NCBI GenBank assembly: GCA_022414725.1
Contig: CM039465.1
Coordinates: 38,805,754-38,869,753, forward strand
Direction of reading: 5' to 3'
Length of the DNA: 64,000 bases
Source of the DNA: Microglena sp. YARC
Taxonomy: Eukaryota > Chlorophyta > Chlorophyceae > Chlamydomonadales > Chlamydomonadaceae
Shown in pieces: positions 28,304 through 42,257 of the stretch. How positions within the stretch are numbered: position 1 is the first letter of the stretch; every line of letters starts with the position of its first letter. The notes beneath the pieces are model-generated. The model was given only the letters and a program-made list of their open reading frames with translations. It searched no databases and had not been told where the DNA came from. The translations under genes and the position numbers were made by a program.

Positions 28304-31300
28304 TGGGTGGGTGCGTGAGTAATGTGGGTGTGTGGGTGAATGGGTGAGTAATGTGGGTGGGTGGGTGAATGGGTGAGTAATGTGGGTGGGTGGGTGAATG
28401 GGTGAGTAATGTGGGTGGGTGGGTGAATGGGTGAGTAATGTGGGTGGGTGGGTGAAATGAGTAATGGTGTGGGTGTAATTGGGTGGGTGGTGTGAATGGG
28501 TGAGTAATGTGGGTGGGTGGTGAATGGGTGAAGTAATGTGGGTGGGGGTGTAATGGGTGAGTAATGTGGGTGGGTGGGTGAATGGGTGAGTAATGTGGGT
28601 GGGTGGGTGAATGGGTGAGTAATGTGGGTGGGGTGGGTGAATGTGGGTGGTGGGTGAGTAATGTGGGTGGGTGGGTGAATGGGTGAGTAATGGGTGGGGT
28701 GGTGGGTGAATGGGGAGTAATGTGGGTGGGTGGGTGAATGGGTGAGTAATGTGGGTGGGTGGGTGTAATGTGGGTGGTGGGTGAGTAATGTGGTGGGTGG
28801 GTGAATGGGGAGTAATGTGGGTGGGTGGTGGGTGAATGGGTGATGGGTAATGTGGGTGGGTGGGTGAATGGGTGAGTAATTGTGGGGGTGGGTGTGGGTG
28901 GGGTGGGTGAATGGGTGAGTAATGTGGGTGGGTGGGTGAATGGGTGAGTAATGTGGGGTGGGTGGGTGGGTGAATGGGTGAGTAATGTGGGTGGGTGGGT
29001 GAATGGGTGAGTAATGTGGGTGGGTGGGTGAATGGGTGAGTAATGTGGGTGGGTGGGTGAATGGGTGGGGAGTATGTGGTGGGTGGGTGAATGGGTGAGT
29101 AATGTGGGTGGGTGGGTGGGTGAGTAATGTGGGTGGGTGAATGGTGAGTAATGTGGGTGGGTGGGTGAATGGGTGAGTAATGTGGGTGGGTGGGTGAATG
29201 GGTGAGTAATGTGGGTGGGTGGGTGAATGGGTGTAATGTGGTGCGGTGGGTAAATGGGTGAGTATGTGGGTGGGGGGTGAAATGGGTGAGTAATGTGGGG
29301 GTGGGTGGTGAATGGGTGAGGTGAATGGGTGAGTAATGTGGGGTGGGTGGGTGAATGTGGTGTGTAAATGTGGGTGGTGTGAATGGGTGGGTTGAGATGT
29401 GGGTGGGTGAATGGAAATGAGTAATGTGGGTGGGTGGGTGAAATGGGTGATGTGAATGTGGAGTAATGTGGGTGGGTGGGTGGGTGAATGTGGGTGGGTG
29501 GGTGAGTAATGTGGGTGGGTGGGTGAATGGGTGAGGGGTGGGTGGGTGGGGTGAATGGGTGAGTAATGGGGTGGGTGTGGTGGGTGGTGGTGAATGGGTG
29601 AGTAATGTGGGTGGGTGAATGGTGGTGAGTAATGTGGGTGGGTGGGTGAATGGTGAGTAATGTGGGTGGGTGGGTGAATGGTGAGTAATGTGGGTGTGGT
29701 GAATGGGTGAGTAATGTGGGTGGGTGGGTGAATGGGTGAGTAATGTGGGTGGGTGGTGAATGGGTGAGTAATGTGGTGGGTGTGGGTGAATGGGTGAGTA
29801 ATGTGGGTGGGGGGTGAATGGGTGAGTAATGTGGGTGGGTGGGTGAATGGGTGAGTAATGTGGGTGGTGGGTGAATGGGGGAGTATTGTGGGTGGGTGGG
29901 TGAATGGGTGAGTAATGTGGTGGGTGGGTGAATGGGTGAGTAATGTGGGTGGGTGGGTGAATGGGTGAAGTAATGTGGGTGGGTGGGTGAATGGGTGAGT
30001 AATGTGGGTGGGTGGGTGAATGGGTGAGTAATGTGGGTGGGTGGGTGAATGGGTGAGTAATGTGGGTGTGGTGAATGGTGAGTAATGTGGGTGGTGGTGA
30101 ATGTGAGTAATGGGTGGGTGGGTGAATGTGGGTGCAGGTGGGTGTGATGGGTGGTGGGTGAATGGTGAGTAATGTGGGTGGGTGGGTGAATGGGTGGCAG
30201 TAATGTGGGTGGGTGGGTGAATGGGTGAGTAATGTGGGTGGTGGTGAATGGGATGAGTAAGTGGTGGTGGCGTGGAATGGTGGTAATGGGTGGGTGGGCT
30301 GGGGGTGAGTAATGGGTGGGTGAATGGTGAGTAATGGGGTGGGTGGGTGAATGGGTGATAATGTGGGTGGGTGGTGTGAATGGAGTAATGTGTGGGTGGG
30401 TGGGTGAATGGGTGAGTAATGTGGGTGGGTGGGTGAATGGGTGAGTAATGTGGGTGGGTGGGTGAATGGGTGAGTAATGTGGGTGGGTGGGTGAATGGGT
30501 TGAGTAATGTGGGTGGGTGGGTGAATGGTTGAGTAATGTGGGTGGGTGAATGGTGAGAATGGGTGGTGAATGGTTCTGTGTATGGGTGGTGTGAATGGGT
30601 GAGTAATGTGGGTGTGGTGTTAGGGTAGTAATGTGGGTGGTGGTGAATGGGTGAGTAATGTGGGTGGGTGGGTGAATGGCCTGTGAAGTAATGGGTGGGT
30701 GGGGTTGGTGTGGGGAATGGGTGATGGGTTGGAATGTGGTGATGGTGGGGTGGTTGAATGGGTGAGTAATGTGGTGGGGTGTCGTGAATGCGTGGGTAAC
30801 TCTGGTGTAGATGTGGTCGGGGGCTGTCTTAACTGCGGTGTTGGAAAGAGGGGGTGGGATGGTGGTGGTGTGTGAATGGGACCTGTGAGTAATGTGGGTG
30901 GTGGGGAATGAATGGATGAGTAATGTGGGTGAGTAATGTGGGGATTTGTGAATGTGGAATAGACATGACGAGTAACTGTGCACGACCTTTCTGTCGGTTG
31001 GGACCGAAGGGGGTCACCACCCACGCTCTGTTGATATGGAAGAGGCGTGAATGCTGGCAGTAATGTGGGGGGGTGGTGAGATGGATGATTGTGTGGGGGA
31101 GTAATGTTGCGGTGGGTGGTGGGTGGTGATATGGTGGGTGAAGTTGTGGGTGGGTGAAGTAGAATGTGGGTGGTGATGGTATATGTGTTGGATTGGGTAA
31201 GTGGGGTGGTGGGAGGACAGGGCCGTGAGCCTACGGGCCCGTGAGTAATGTGTGGGTGGGTGATGTATGAATGCATGAGTAATGGGCTGGTGGGGCTGGG

Positions 31301-34300
31301 TGGAATGGGTGGTAAATGGTGTTAGTGAGTGGGTGGCTGCGGTGAGTGGGTGAATGGCCGCCCAATGAGTAATGTGCGGTGGGTATACTGGTGAATGGGC
31401 GGATAAATGTAAAATGATGTGGGTGGGATCGTTTTTTTGAAAACTTGTTGGTGGGTGCCGAGTACATGTGGGTATGGGCTTAGGCTTGTCAGTAATGTGG
31501 CTGTGGGTGGATGCCGCTGCCCCTGTGAGTCGAGGGACATGGGTGATTTGGGTCTGTGGGTAATGTGGGTGAGTTGGTGGGGGTGTGGCGTGATGGTGGT
31601 GATGATGAGCAGTAACCTTGCCACTAGTAATGTGGTGGGCTGGGTGGGTGGATGGTTGATGGATGCTGGTGAGTAATGTGGGTGGTGATATGGGATGTGA
31701 TGAGTGAGTAATGTGGGTGGTAATAGTGGTGATGGGATGGGAACTACATCTGAGTGGCCGTAATCGGCGCCCCGTGTGGATGTGGGACGTGGTGGGGTGG
31801 AGGGGGTGAATGGGTGAGTAATTGTGGTTGGTGGTGAAGTGAGAGTGAGTGATGTGGGTGAATTGGGTGAGTAATTTGGGTGGTGGGTGAATGGCGTGAT
31901 GGGGGGTGGGTATGTATGATGGGTGGGCGGGTGGATAATGAGTAAGTAGTGGGTGGTGAATGGTGGAGTAATGCTGGGTAGTGTGGGGTGAATGGGTGAG
32001 TAATGTGTGTGTGGGTGGTGGAATGTGAAGTGGGTGGTGGGACATGAATGGTGAGTAATAGGTGGGTGTGGTGAATGGGTGATGGGCGGTAATGATATTA
32101 TGTGGGTGGTGTGGCCCACGCCGGTGAATGGGTGGTATGTGCTGTGGGTGGTGTGAATGGGTGAGTAATGTGGGTGGTGGCTGCGTGATGAATGGTGTAA
32201 AGTAATGTGGGTGGGTGTGGCGGTGGTGGTGGGTGGGTGAATGTGGTGAAGTAATGTGGTGTGGGTGGAGTGAATGGTGAGTAATGTGGGTGGGTGTGGT
32301 GAATGGGTTGAGTAATGTGGGGGTCACTGGTTTGTGGTAGTGAATGATCATTGTGAGTGAAGTGTTGGTGGGTGGGGGTGAATGTGGAGTAATGGGGTGG
32401 GTGTGATGGTGAATGAAAGTAATGTGGGTGGTGTGAATGGTTAATGTGGGTGAGTATATCTGGGTGGTGTGAATGGTGAGTAATGTGGGTGGGTGGGTGA
32501 ATGGGTGATTAATGTATATGGGTGGATGTGGTCCGTGCGCTCCAAATGATGTGGTGGGTGTGCCGTGACGTGGTGTGGAGTAATGTGGCGTGGTGGGTGG
32601 GTGAAATGGGTGATTAATAATGTGGGTGGGTGGGTGGTGGGTGAATGGGGAGTAATGTTGGGTGGGTGGAGTGAATGGATATGGTGAGTAATGTGCCTGG
32701 GTGGGTTGGTGATGGATGCGCTGAGTAATGTGGGGTGGGTGGTGAATGGGTGAAGTAATGTGGAGTGGGTGGGTGACGAATGCGTGAGTAATGTGGTGGG
32801 TGGAGTAATGGTGAGAGATAATGTGGTGGTGGCTTGGTGAAATGGTGAGTAAATGTGGGTGGTGGCTCCACTAAGGGTGGCGTGTGGATGGTGGTGGGTG
32901 GCAGTGAATGGTGAGTAATGCTGGTGGGTATTTGGTGATGGTAGTGTAGTTGATTGTGGGTGGTGTGAGTAAATGTGGCGTGATGGTGAATGCGGAGTGA
33001 TGGCTGGGTGGTGAATGTGGGTGAGTTAATGGGTGGGTGCTGAATGGGTGAGTAATGTGGGCTGGGGATATGGGTGAGTAATGTGTGGGATGGGGTGAAT
33101 GGGAGTGGTAATGTGGGTGGTGGGGAATGGCGTGAGAATGTGGTGTGATGGGTGAAATGGGTGTAATGCATGGAGTGTGGGTGTGCTATGTGAATGGATG
33201 AGTAATGTGGTGCGCTGGCGTGAATGGGTGATGATTGAAATGGGTCGGTGATTGGGATGTGGTGTGATGGTGCTGATGAGATGCTTGCAGTAGTAATGTG
33301 AGTGGTGCTATGGGTGAAGGGGGATGTGAGTAATGGTGGTGGTGGAGTCGGGGTGCTGATGGTGAGTAATGCTGGGTGGGGAATGTAGGGAATAATGTGG
33401 GTGAATGGCAGTGAATGAGTAATGTGCGTGGGGGTGGTGGCCGTGTGGTGAGTAATGTGGGGTGGGTGGGTGAATGTGATTAATGTGGGTGGGTGTCTGT
33501 GAATGGGTGAGTAATAGAAGTGGGGTGGTGGGGGTGAATGGGTCGAGTAATGTGGTGGTGGGTGAAATGAGTCAATGTGGTGGGTGGGTGAATGGTAGAT
33601 AAATGTGGTGCGTGGAGTGAGTGGATTGGGTGGGTGGGTGTGGGTAGAATGTGGGTGTGGTGAAATGGATGAGTAATGTGGGTGGGTGGATTGTGTGAAT
33701 GGTGATGTAAATGTGGGTGGGTGGGTGAATGCCTGTGAGTTAATGTGGATGGTGCGTAGCGTGAATGGGCATGAGATTATGTGGATGGGGGTGAATGGGA
33801 GTAAATGTGGGCTGGGGTGGTGGATGGCTCCAAGTGATGAGTTAATGTGTGGTGGTGGGTGCATGGTGAAGTAAATGGCTGGCGTGCGGAATGGGTGAGT
33901 AATGTGGGTGGTGGAAAGTGGTGAATGGTGCAGTAATGTGGCGTGGGTGGCGTGAGAATGGTGAGTAATGTGGGGGTGGGTGAATGGGGAAGTAATGTGG
34001 TGGGTGGGTGATAGGGTGTGAGTAATGTGCGATTGGTGTGGGTGAATGTGTTGAGTTAGTGGGTGGTGTGGTGAATGGTGGTTTAATGTGGGGTGGGTGA
34101 AATGGTGAGTAAAAATTGTGGTGGTGCGGTGAATGTGTGCGTGAATGAGTCGTGGTAATAAGTGGGTGATGGGTGAATGGAATGAGTAATGTGGCGTGTG
34201 GTGGTATGTTTTGGAGTAATGAGTGTGCTGGGTGAATGGGGTGAGTAATGTGGTGAGTGGGTGAGTGAATGGTGAGTAATGTGGTGATGGGTGAATATGG

Positions 34301-37141
34301 ATGTAGTAATTGTGGGTGCCTGAATGTGTGGTGAATGGGTGGGGGGAAGAAATGGCAGTGAAGTAATGTGTCGGTGGGTGGTGTGAATGAGGATGAGTGG
34401 ATGTGGAGTGAATGTGGAATGGGTGGTGAATGGTGTGGAGTTGAATGGGGTGTGGTGGAGATGGTGATGGGTGTGCGCTCGCCGGCGTGATATGGTGAAT
34501 GTGAGTAATGGGGTGGTGTGTGAAAATGGAATGAGTAATCTGGGTGGGGGAAGAATGGGTTGAATGGCGGGAAGCTTTAAATCGTGTGGTGGTGGGTGAA
34601 TGGGCTTGTGTTAGTAATGTGGGGTGGGTGGATGTAATATGTTGATGAGTAATGTGGGTGGGTGAGAATGGCGTGCAGTGAATGGGGTATGATGGCGCTG
34701 AATGGCGTGAGTAATGTGGGTGGGGAGTGGTGATAATGGCGTGTGGTAATGTGGGTGGGTTGGGTGAATGGCGAGTGAGTTGTGGGGTAGGTGGTGAATT
34801 GGTGATGATGGTATGTGGTGGTGTGGTGATTGGATGCAGTAATGGGTGGATGTGGGTGAAATGGTGTGCATAATGGTGCGTGTGGGGTGAATGGGTGGAT
34901 AATGTTGGTGGTGGGTGAATGGGTGATAAGTAATAGTGTGTGTTGAATGGGATAATTGGGGAATGGGTGATTGAGTAATTGGTGGGGTGTGGAAGTGTTG
35001 GGTTGTGAATGGCTGGAGTAATTGTGAATGGCTGTGAGTGGGTAGTGTGACGGAATGTTGAATGTGGAATGGGCGTGGCCGTGGAGTAAGTGTAGTGGCG
35101 TGGGTGGACGTGGTGAGAATGGTGGTGGTGAGTGAATGAGCGATGCAGTGAATGTGTGGGGCTGGGTGGGTGAATGGGTGAGTAATGTGGCGATGGCGTG
35201 GTGCGTGACATGGTGAGTCAATTGTGGCGTGCAGTGGTGAATGGCGTGAGTAATGTGGGTTCCGTGTGAGTGAGGTGATTGGTGATGCGCTGTGTGTGGA
35301 ACTGGGTGAGTAGATCGTGGTGGTGAATCGCGGTGGGTGAAAATGGGTGAGTAATCTGGTGGTGGTAATGGTGAGTAATGACTGGGTGTGTGTGATATTG
35401 GTGCAGCTAATGTGGCGTGGTGGCAGCTGGATGGGTGCCAGTATGATGCTGGTTGGCGTGGGTGAATGGTCGTGAGAATTGGGTGGGTGGCACGTGAATT
35501 GTGGGTTGCAATGGTGGGTGTGTGTAATGTGGTGACGTCACTGTTGGTTGGGTGTGTGGCCTGGGTATGATTGGTGTGTGAGTAATGTGGGTGGTGGATG
35601 TTTATGGGGTAATTGTCGCTGGTGACATTGGAGTGCGAGTATGTGGGTGGTGCGTGATATGGGTGAGTTGAATTGGGTGGTGTGTGAAGGGTGATAATGT
35701 GCGGTTGGGTGGCTGAAATGGAATGTGAAGTAATGTGCGGACATGGTGAGAGTGCCGTGTGCAGAATGTGACCATGGTGGAGTGGGGGTGGGTGGAATGC
35801 GGTGAGTAATGGGTGGCGCTCGTAATGGTGCAGTCAATGGGGCACATTACATGTGCGACGTGGGAGGTATCTGCGCTGGGTGGGGGAATGGGTGAGAGTA
35901 ATGTGGTGGTGGGTGAATGTGTGAAGTAATGTGGGTGGGGGGCGTGGGAATGTGGTTAAGTGGGTGGGTGGGGGGGAATCGTGGATGGAGTACATGTGGT
36001 GTGTGTGGAGGGGATATGTAATGGTGAGTGGCCGGCTGGGTGGATCAATTGTGGAGTGGGAACTGTGAGTCAATGTGGTGGTGGCGGTGGCGAGTTAATG
36101 TGGGTGGGTGGTGACATGGATGAGTGTGAATGCATGTGGGTGGTGGGGCACCGACTTGGATCATGGATCGAGTTGCATGATGATGATAATGCACTGGGTG
36201 GTGGTTTGTAATGGTGAATGGTATCTAAAAAATACGCAACCCAACAAGTTCTGTGTAGTATTGTGGTGGGTGGGGGAATGGGTGGTAATGTGGGTGGGTG
36301 TGGAATGGGTGGCCGAAGTAATGGTGGGTGGTGGGTGAATGGGTGCAGGTAATGTGGGTGGGGTGGCGGTGAATGGGAGTGATGGAAGGCGATGGGGGTG
36401 AATGGGGTAGTTAATGTGGTGGTGGCCTGAATGGGTGAAGTAATGTGGGCTGGGTGGGTGAATGGATGAGTAAGGTGGTGGGTGGCAGCGTGAATGATGA
36501 GTAATGTGTGGTCGTGGTCGTTGAATCGGGTGAGTAATGTGGGTGGGGGGTGAATGGTGAGTAATGTGGGTGGTGGGTGAATTGGGCTGAGTAATGGGGG
36601 GAGATGGGGATAATGTGGAGTGTAATGGTAGGTAATGTGGCGGTGGGTGGGTTGAATGCGCGCACGCACACCCGCGGTGGGTGCTCGTGAAATGGGCTGA
36701 GTAATTGCTGGGTGATGGGTGAGTAATGTGGGTGTGGGTGAATGGGTAGTATGTGTGTGGTGGCGTGGGGCGTGGGTGAAATGGTATATATAATGTTGGT
36801 GTGAGTGAATGGGGAAGTAATGTGGTGGGGGTGTGAATGGTGAGTAAATCGGTGAGGTGTGGTGGGTGAATGGGTGAGATAGTAAGTGGTCGTGGTCTAT
36901 ATGTGGAGAATGTGGGCGCGGTGGTGGGGAAATGCTGTGGAGTAAATCTGGGTGGTGGCGTGATATGGGGAGTAATGTGGTGGGTCGTGAAATGGTGCAT
37001 AATGTGGTGGGTGAGTGCAATGGTGTTAATAGTATGTGGGCTGGGGGAGTAATGCGTGTGAGTAATTGGTGGTGGTGGGTGAATGGCTTTCAGTTAATGC
37101 TGGCTGGTTGGGCTGAAGGGAGTAATTGGTGCGTGGTGAAT
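28304..37141. repeat. 29-bp satellite, degrading toward the gap
   Basis: The monomer is GGGTGAATGGGTGAGTAAT followed by GTGGGTGGGT (29 bp). It is nearly perfect at 28340-28450 and 28900-30500, then increasingly interrupted by indels and foreign bases beyond about 30700, until units are hard to recognise near 37141. Long His/Pro/Thr frames on the minus strand are artefacts of composition. Confidence 0.97.
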
Positions 37142-38141
37142 NNNNNNNNNNNNNNNNNNNNNNNNNNNNNNNNNNNNNNNNNNNNNNNNNNNNNNNNNNN
37201 NNNNNNNNNNNNNNNNNNNNNNNNNNNNNNNNNNNNNNNNNNNNNNNNNNNNNNNNNNNNNNNNNNNNNNNNNNNNNNNNNNNNNNNNNNNNNNNNNNNN
37301 NNNNNNNNNNNNNNNNNNNNNNNNNNNNNNNNNNNNNNNNNNNNNNNNNNNNNNNNNNNNNNNNNNNNNNNNNNNNNNNNNNNNNNNNNNNNNNNNNNNN
37401 NNNNNNNNNNNNNNNNNNNNNNNNNNNNNNNNNNNNNNNNNNNNNNNNNNNNNNNNNNNNNNNNNNNNNNNNNNNNNNNNNNNNNNNNNNNNNNNNNNNN
37501 NNNNNNNNNNNNNNNNNNNNNNNNNNNNNNNNNNNNNNNNNNNNNNNNNNNNNNNNNNNNNNNNNNNNNNNNNNNNNNNNNNNNNNNNNNNNNNNNNNNN
37601 NNNNNNNNNNNNNNNNNNNNNNNNNNNNNNNNNNNNNNNNNNNNNNNNNNNNNNNNNNNNNNNNNNNNNNNNNNNNNNNNNNNNNNNNNNNNNNNNNNNN
37701 NNNNNNNNNNNNNNNNNNNNNNNNNNNNNNNNNNNNNNNNNNNNNNNNNNNNNNNNNNNNNNNNNNNNNNNNNNNNNNNNNNNNNNNNNNNNNNNNNNNN
37801 NNNNNNNNNNNNNNNNNNNNNNNNNNNNNNNNNNNNNNNNNNNNNNNNNNNNNNNNNNNNNNNNNNNNNNNNNNNNNNNNNNNNNNNNNNNNNNNNNNNN
37901 NNNNNNNNNNNNNNNNNNNNNNNNNNNNNNNNNNNNNNNNNNNNNNNNNNNNNNNNNNNNNNNNNNNNNNNNNNNNNNNNNNNNNNNNNNNNNNNNNNNN
38001 NNNNNNNNNNNNNNNNNNNNNNNNNNNNNNNNNNNNNNNNNNNNNNNNNNNNNNNNNNNNNNNNNNNNNNNNNNNNNNNNNNNNNNNNNNNNNNNNNNNN
38101 NNNNNNNNNNNNNNNNNNNNNNNNNNNNNNNNNNNNNNNNN
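37142..38141. other. Assembly gap of exactly 1000 N
   Basis: A round-number run of N, typical of a scaffold join with unknown true distance. Order and orientation of the two sides, and the real distance between APC2 and DNMT1, are therefore uncertain. Confidence 0.97.
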
Positions 38142-41100
38142 CATTCATTTGTAGATATATGAAGGTAGGCTGGACCAGTAAATACAACTGTTTGCAGAAG
38201 GAGCTGCCATGCTGAGAAATCAGATTTGAACAGCATTCACTAAGGTGCAGGTGTTTGGCAAAGGAAAACTAGTCAAAACTTCCTGTGTCAGTTACATGGC
38301 AGGACAGGATTAAATTCCTTAGAGTGGTCATTGCTATTAAAAATATGACTAGGCAGGTCAAAAGGCACATTTAAATCCTAGGTGCTAGGAAGCCATCCAG
38401 TTCTTGGCTGCAATGGTGCAGAGTTGTCGCAATGGTGCTAGGGAGCTGGTGAGGAGCTGAAGGCATGTAGGGCCTGCTAGGGAACTGCAGGTCAATAGTA
38501 CTCCTAGGAGCTGTTGGGGTACTCAATCGGACTCTACTGGGAGCTGCCAGATGGGTAGGATTTGCTGGGACATTGCAGATGGAGTGAGTGTAACTATGAC
38601 TGCCGCAGAAAGGTGCAGACCAAGGGTGGCTGCATATTAGGGAGGCTGCAGACCAGGTGGCTGCAGATTAGGGAGCTGCCAGACCAGGGTGCTGCAGATT
38701 AGGGAAGCTGCCAGGACCAGGGTGGCTGCAGATTAGGGAGGCTGCAGGACCCAGGGTGGCTGCAGCACCAGGAAGCTGAACAATCAAGAACGGATGATTG
38801 AGTTGCTCGATCAGTTCGAAGGACAATATGTGACACGCAATGAACTCAGCAACGAGGTATCGCCTACATTGCTGAGGATCTGCATGCGAATGAAAAGTCA
38901 ATGTAATCATTGCAATGGTGAGTGCCACATAAAAATCAAGGCCGGTCACTGCGATTTTAATGCGGATCAGTGTGCAGATCAGATCATAATACATCAGATC
39001 AGTGCCAGTATACATTCCCCATCCAGTGCATGGTCCATCTAACACCAAGATCATGTAGATCGTGCCATCATGGCGTGCATTTAGGTCCAGTATCATTAAT
39101 ATGAGATCAATAAAGTACAATGCATTCGCCATTTCAAGGTTCAGCTATTTACATCCCCTCACAAAGTGTATCATCTATCCTATGCCAACAAGATAGATGT
39201 GTGCGCCGTGAGTGTTCTATGATGGCCAATAAGGGCCAGGGCAGGTGGGAGAAGATGCCTTGGAAGGCAGAGTGAGGATGTGAGCGGTGGTCGTAATGAT
39301 GATTTCAATCGGAGCAGCAGTGGGATGGGAGGCTTGTGAACATGCCTCAGTGGATGCGGATGTGGATGCAGAGATGAGTAGATGTGTTGCCCCTCAATGG
39401 GATTGATGTGGATGTGTGTGTGTTGTCGCTAATCAAAGTGTAGTGGATGTACTGCGTGCAAGGTTACTAACCGGCTCAGTGAGTTGGAGTGTTGTTCCTC
39501 AGGTATATGTGGTGAGTGTGTCCCCAATTCACGTGTACTGGATGTACTTTTCATAGTACTAAGCTTCCTCCCCATGCAGGTGAGGATCAGGAAACAGGTG
39601 ATCTTCATGAGCAGTGCAGAATTCTGTGGATTGTACGTGTGGTCCTCAGGGTATGAGTTGTCTGATGTGTGTTTAGGTGATGTTCCTCATCATGTACATG
39701 GATGTACTGCAGAGATAAGGTCCCCCATGCAAGTGAGCATCAGCAGGGGTATTCTTCCCCACCATGAGCAGTAATGAGAGTGGGCATAACTAGACTGCGC
39801 AGATGTTCCTATCAGGGGCCACAGAATGCTTGCAAGCATGATGATATGTGATAGTGCTGGGAACATGGACATCACAAGGTGAGACAATGGCATTGCATCT
39901 TGCAGGTTGAGGGTTCTTGGTTATAGGGTCCCCCATGCAAAAAGCAAGAGCAAGATCAGTTGGTATGCCTCCAGTGCTGATGTGTGTGGAGGTGGAAAAA
40001 AATGCCCTTACCCATTTACCGTGGTTGGAAGCTTAGGGTTCCCGGGGGTCGGTCCGAGACTGTAATTATTTTTTACTTCCCCGGGAGTCCAAGAGTTTTT
40101 ATTATCGTTCCCGGGGAGGATTTTGAATTAAACGTACATCACGGCGGCAAACATTTGGAATTAATGGAGGCATCTGTATTAAAAGGACAGAAGAAAGTCC
40201 AAGTCATTGTATCTCCTTTACATATAGTACCGTCTTTTACTATCATACCGACATCAACTACCGGTATCATTCTACCGCTATTTGTCCATCACACCCACTA
40301 CCTCAATTGTAAGAAAACAAATTTGCTGGTTAAGAAAAAAATTACCCTAGCTCTGCCTTTCTCTAATCGATATCTGTTCTTACTCATTCTTCTTCTTAAC
40401 TTCTTTCCCTTGATGCTTCTTCTTTGCCCCTCATCATCATTCAGTCTAGGCTCTTTTCTATGCCTGCCCCTTCTTCGTGGGGGTGCCATTGGCTTAGCCT
40501 AGCTACGGCTTTCCTGCCCTTCTTCCTCAACGTTCCTAGCCCAACACGCGATTGCATTATCAATGTCCCCCATCATGGGGAAGCAGCCAGATCAGCCGAA
40601 ACTCCTCTGCTAATGTACCAGATTGCCTGAGCTGCAGTCCTCCTCGTCAAGCGAGTGAACTCAGCGCCCTCATTCACAAAAAAGATCTTGCGGTGGACGG
40701 TGGAGTTTTGCATCTCGCATGGCGCGCACAAGTTGTCCCATCCGAGCCTTCAACACATTCACGATCTTCACTACTCGAACATTCGGGCCTTTTCTCACCG
40801 GCTTATTTCGAGATCAGAAAGTGTCAGATTCGAACTATTGCAAAGATCAGGCGTGTCAACTTCGGCCTCCATGTTGAAAGGCCGGAGCATGGAAAAGCAA
40901 CAATTTCAGACGATTGGGAGCGAAAAGAGTTGCGAAGCGGGAGGAGGGAACCCCCTTGAAATATATTCAATAGGCTATACTAGCCCAATTCTAGTTCCTG
41001 GTGCGATGGTGTGATCTGAGGCCGACCCCATTTTTAATCGACCCGCGGGGCGCGTAAAAAAATATTATTTTCGCATCGCGAATGCAGAGTTCCGAGGGGC

Positions 41101-42252
41101 GTCAAAATACGATATTATGCGGGAACCCAACCTAACATTTTCTACGTATCATGGAGTTGCTGTTGTTGTCTCCATATTCCATGTTTAATCATGACGCTCC
41201 ATTGCTTTGGATCGTATGGGTTTTGTGCTGGATCTCATGAGTTTTGTGCTTTTGGATGTTATACGTTCAACTCTGAGATAATGGGGTTTGGAGCAGGGTT
41301 CTACTTAGGGGCCAAGAAACAGTCCTAGGGCCTGCCAAAGGTCGCAGACAGTCCTAGGGTTCCTAAGGTAGGATAGTCCTGCAGGGGCAGGGACAAGCGT
41401 TTCCTAGGAGCCTTCCTAAGTAGGGACATGTCTAGGTGCAGGGACAGTCTAGACTGGGTTGCGACATATCACTTATCATCATGACTATCATCATGACTAT
41501 GCTCATGGAAAACTGGTGGTCTCATGACTGAGTAGACCCATGCGATTACCTACCAGGGACTGTCAGGAGCAGAAAGCTTGTCGTCCACGATATTCCCAAG
41601 ACAACGAAGCCAAATCCCTCAAAAGGTCATGATGCTCCACGCGGTCCTTGAGAAGACGGCAGAAAGAAGGGCTCCAGCCGTAGCGCCCAATTGACGATCA
41701 GAAATCCCCCCCATTCTGGCTGTAAGTGGCTAGTACAGCCGGCCTGTGATAGGAAATTGTTTAGCAGATTACAAAGACAGGGAGAGGCGGTGGGGGGTGG
41801 GGGGTGATAGTAGCAGGCTTGGGGATGCAGATGGATGGAGAGAGGCGTGAGGAGAGGAGAGTGTGGAAAAGGGAGCGAGAAAGGGTGGGTGGCGTGGGGG
41901 TGGTCCATGTGATGTGTGGGGGGACGATGGAGGAGAGGGAGGAGAGGAGTTGCGGGTCTTGTTCCGCCTGCACACCGATTAATAAACCGCCTGTGGGTAA
42001 TTCGGGTGTGAAGCTTTCATCTTCAGTCTTGTCGTGTGTTTCGAGTAGAGGCGGAGGGGTGTTGACAGCGAAGGGGGATCCGAAGGATCCTGTTGGGTAA
42101 ATGATGCGACGTAGCCAGGTGTGTGGGAATTAGTAAACAGGTACTGACATGGGTGCAGGCTTTATCTCCATTGCACAACAATCTTCGGGGATTGTTCAAC
42201 GCTCTGGTCCGCTCTTAGGGGGGTTTAATACCTACGCCACCAAAAACGTGGT
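38142..42252. repeat. Large repeat unit A, copy 1
   Basis: Homologous along its length to 44453-48507 and, from its start, to 63721-64000. Internal repeats: GGTGGCTGCAGATTAGGGAG units (38612-38780), a GTACTGGATGTACTT series of about 100 bp (39400-39780) and CAGTCCTAGGG units (41315-41460). Copies differ mainly by one-base indels. It ends with TTTAATACCTACGCCACC, the start of the LINE-like 3' region, and then joins unit B. Confidence 0.85.
40366..41630 (-). pseudogene. Unidentified protein of repeat A, copy 1 (frames broken by indels)
   Basis: The minus strand is homologous to the better copy at 46642-47898, from the ATG at 41628-41630 to the Lys-rich end. Frameshifts occur every 50-150 bases. 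Whether these are real or sequencing errors cannot be told from one sequence. The function is not recognised. Confidence 0.5.
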
Positions 42253-42257
42253 TGGGT

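Noticed and set aside
27684..37020. Long His/Pro/Thr-rich minus-strand frames
   Set aside because: They are translations of the 29-bp GGGTGAATGGGTGAGTAAT satellite. Stops are absent because of composition; there is no domain and no plausible start.
37026..38236. Frames of unknown residues
   Set aside because: They are read through the 1000-N gap.
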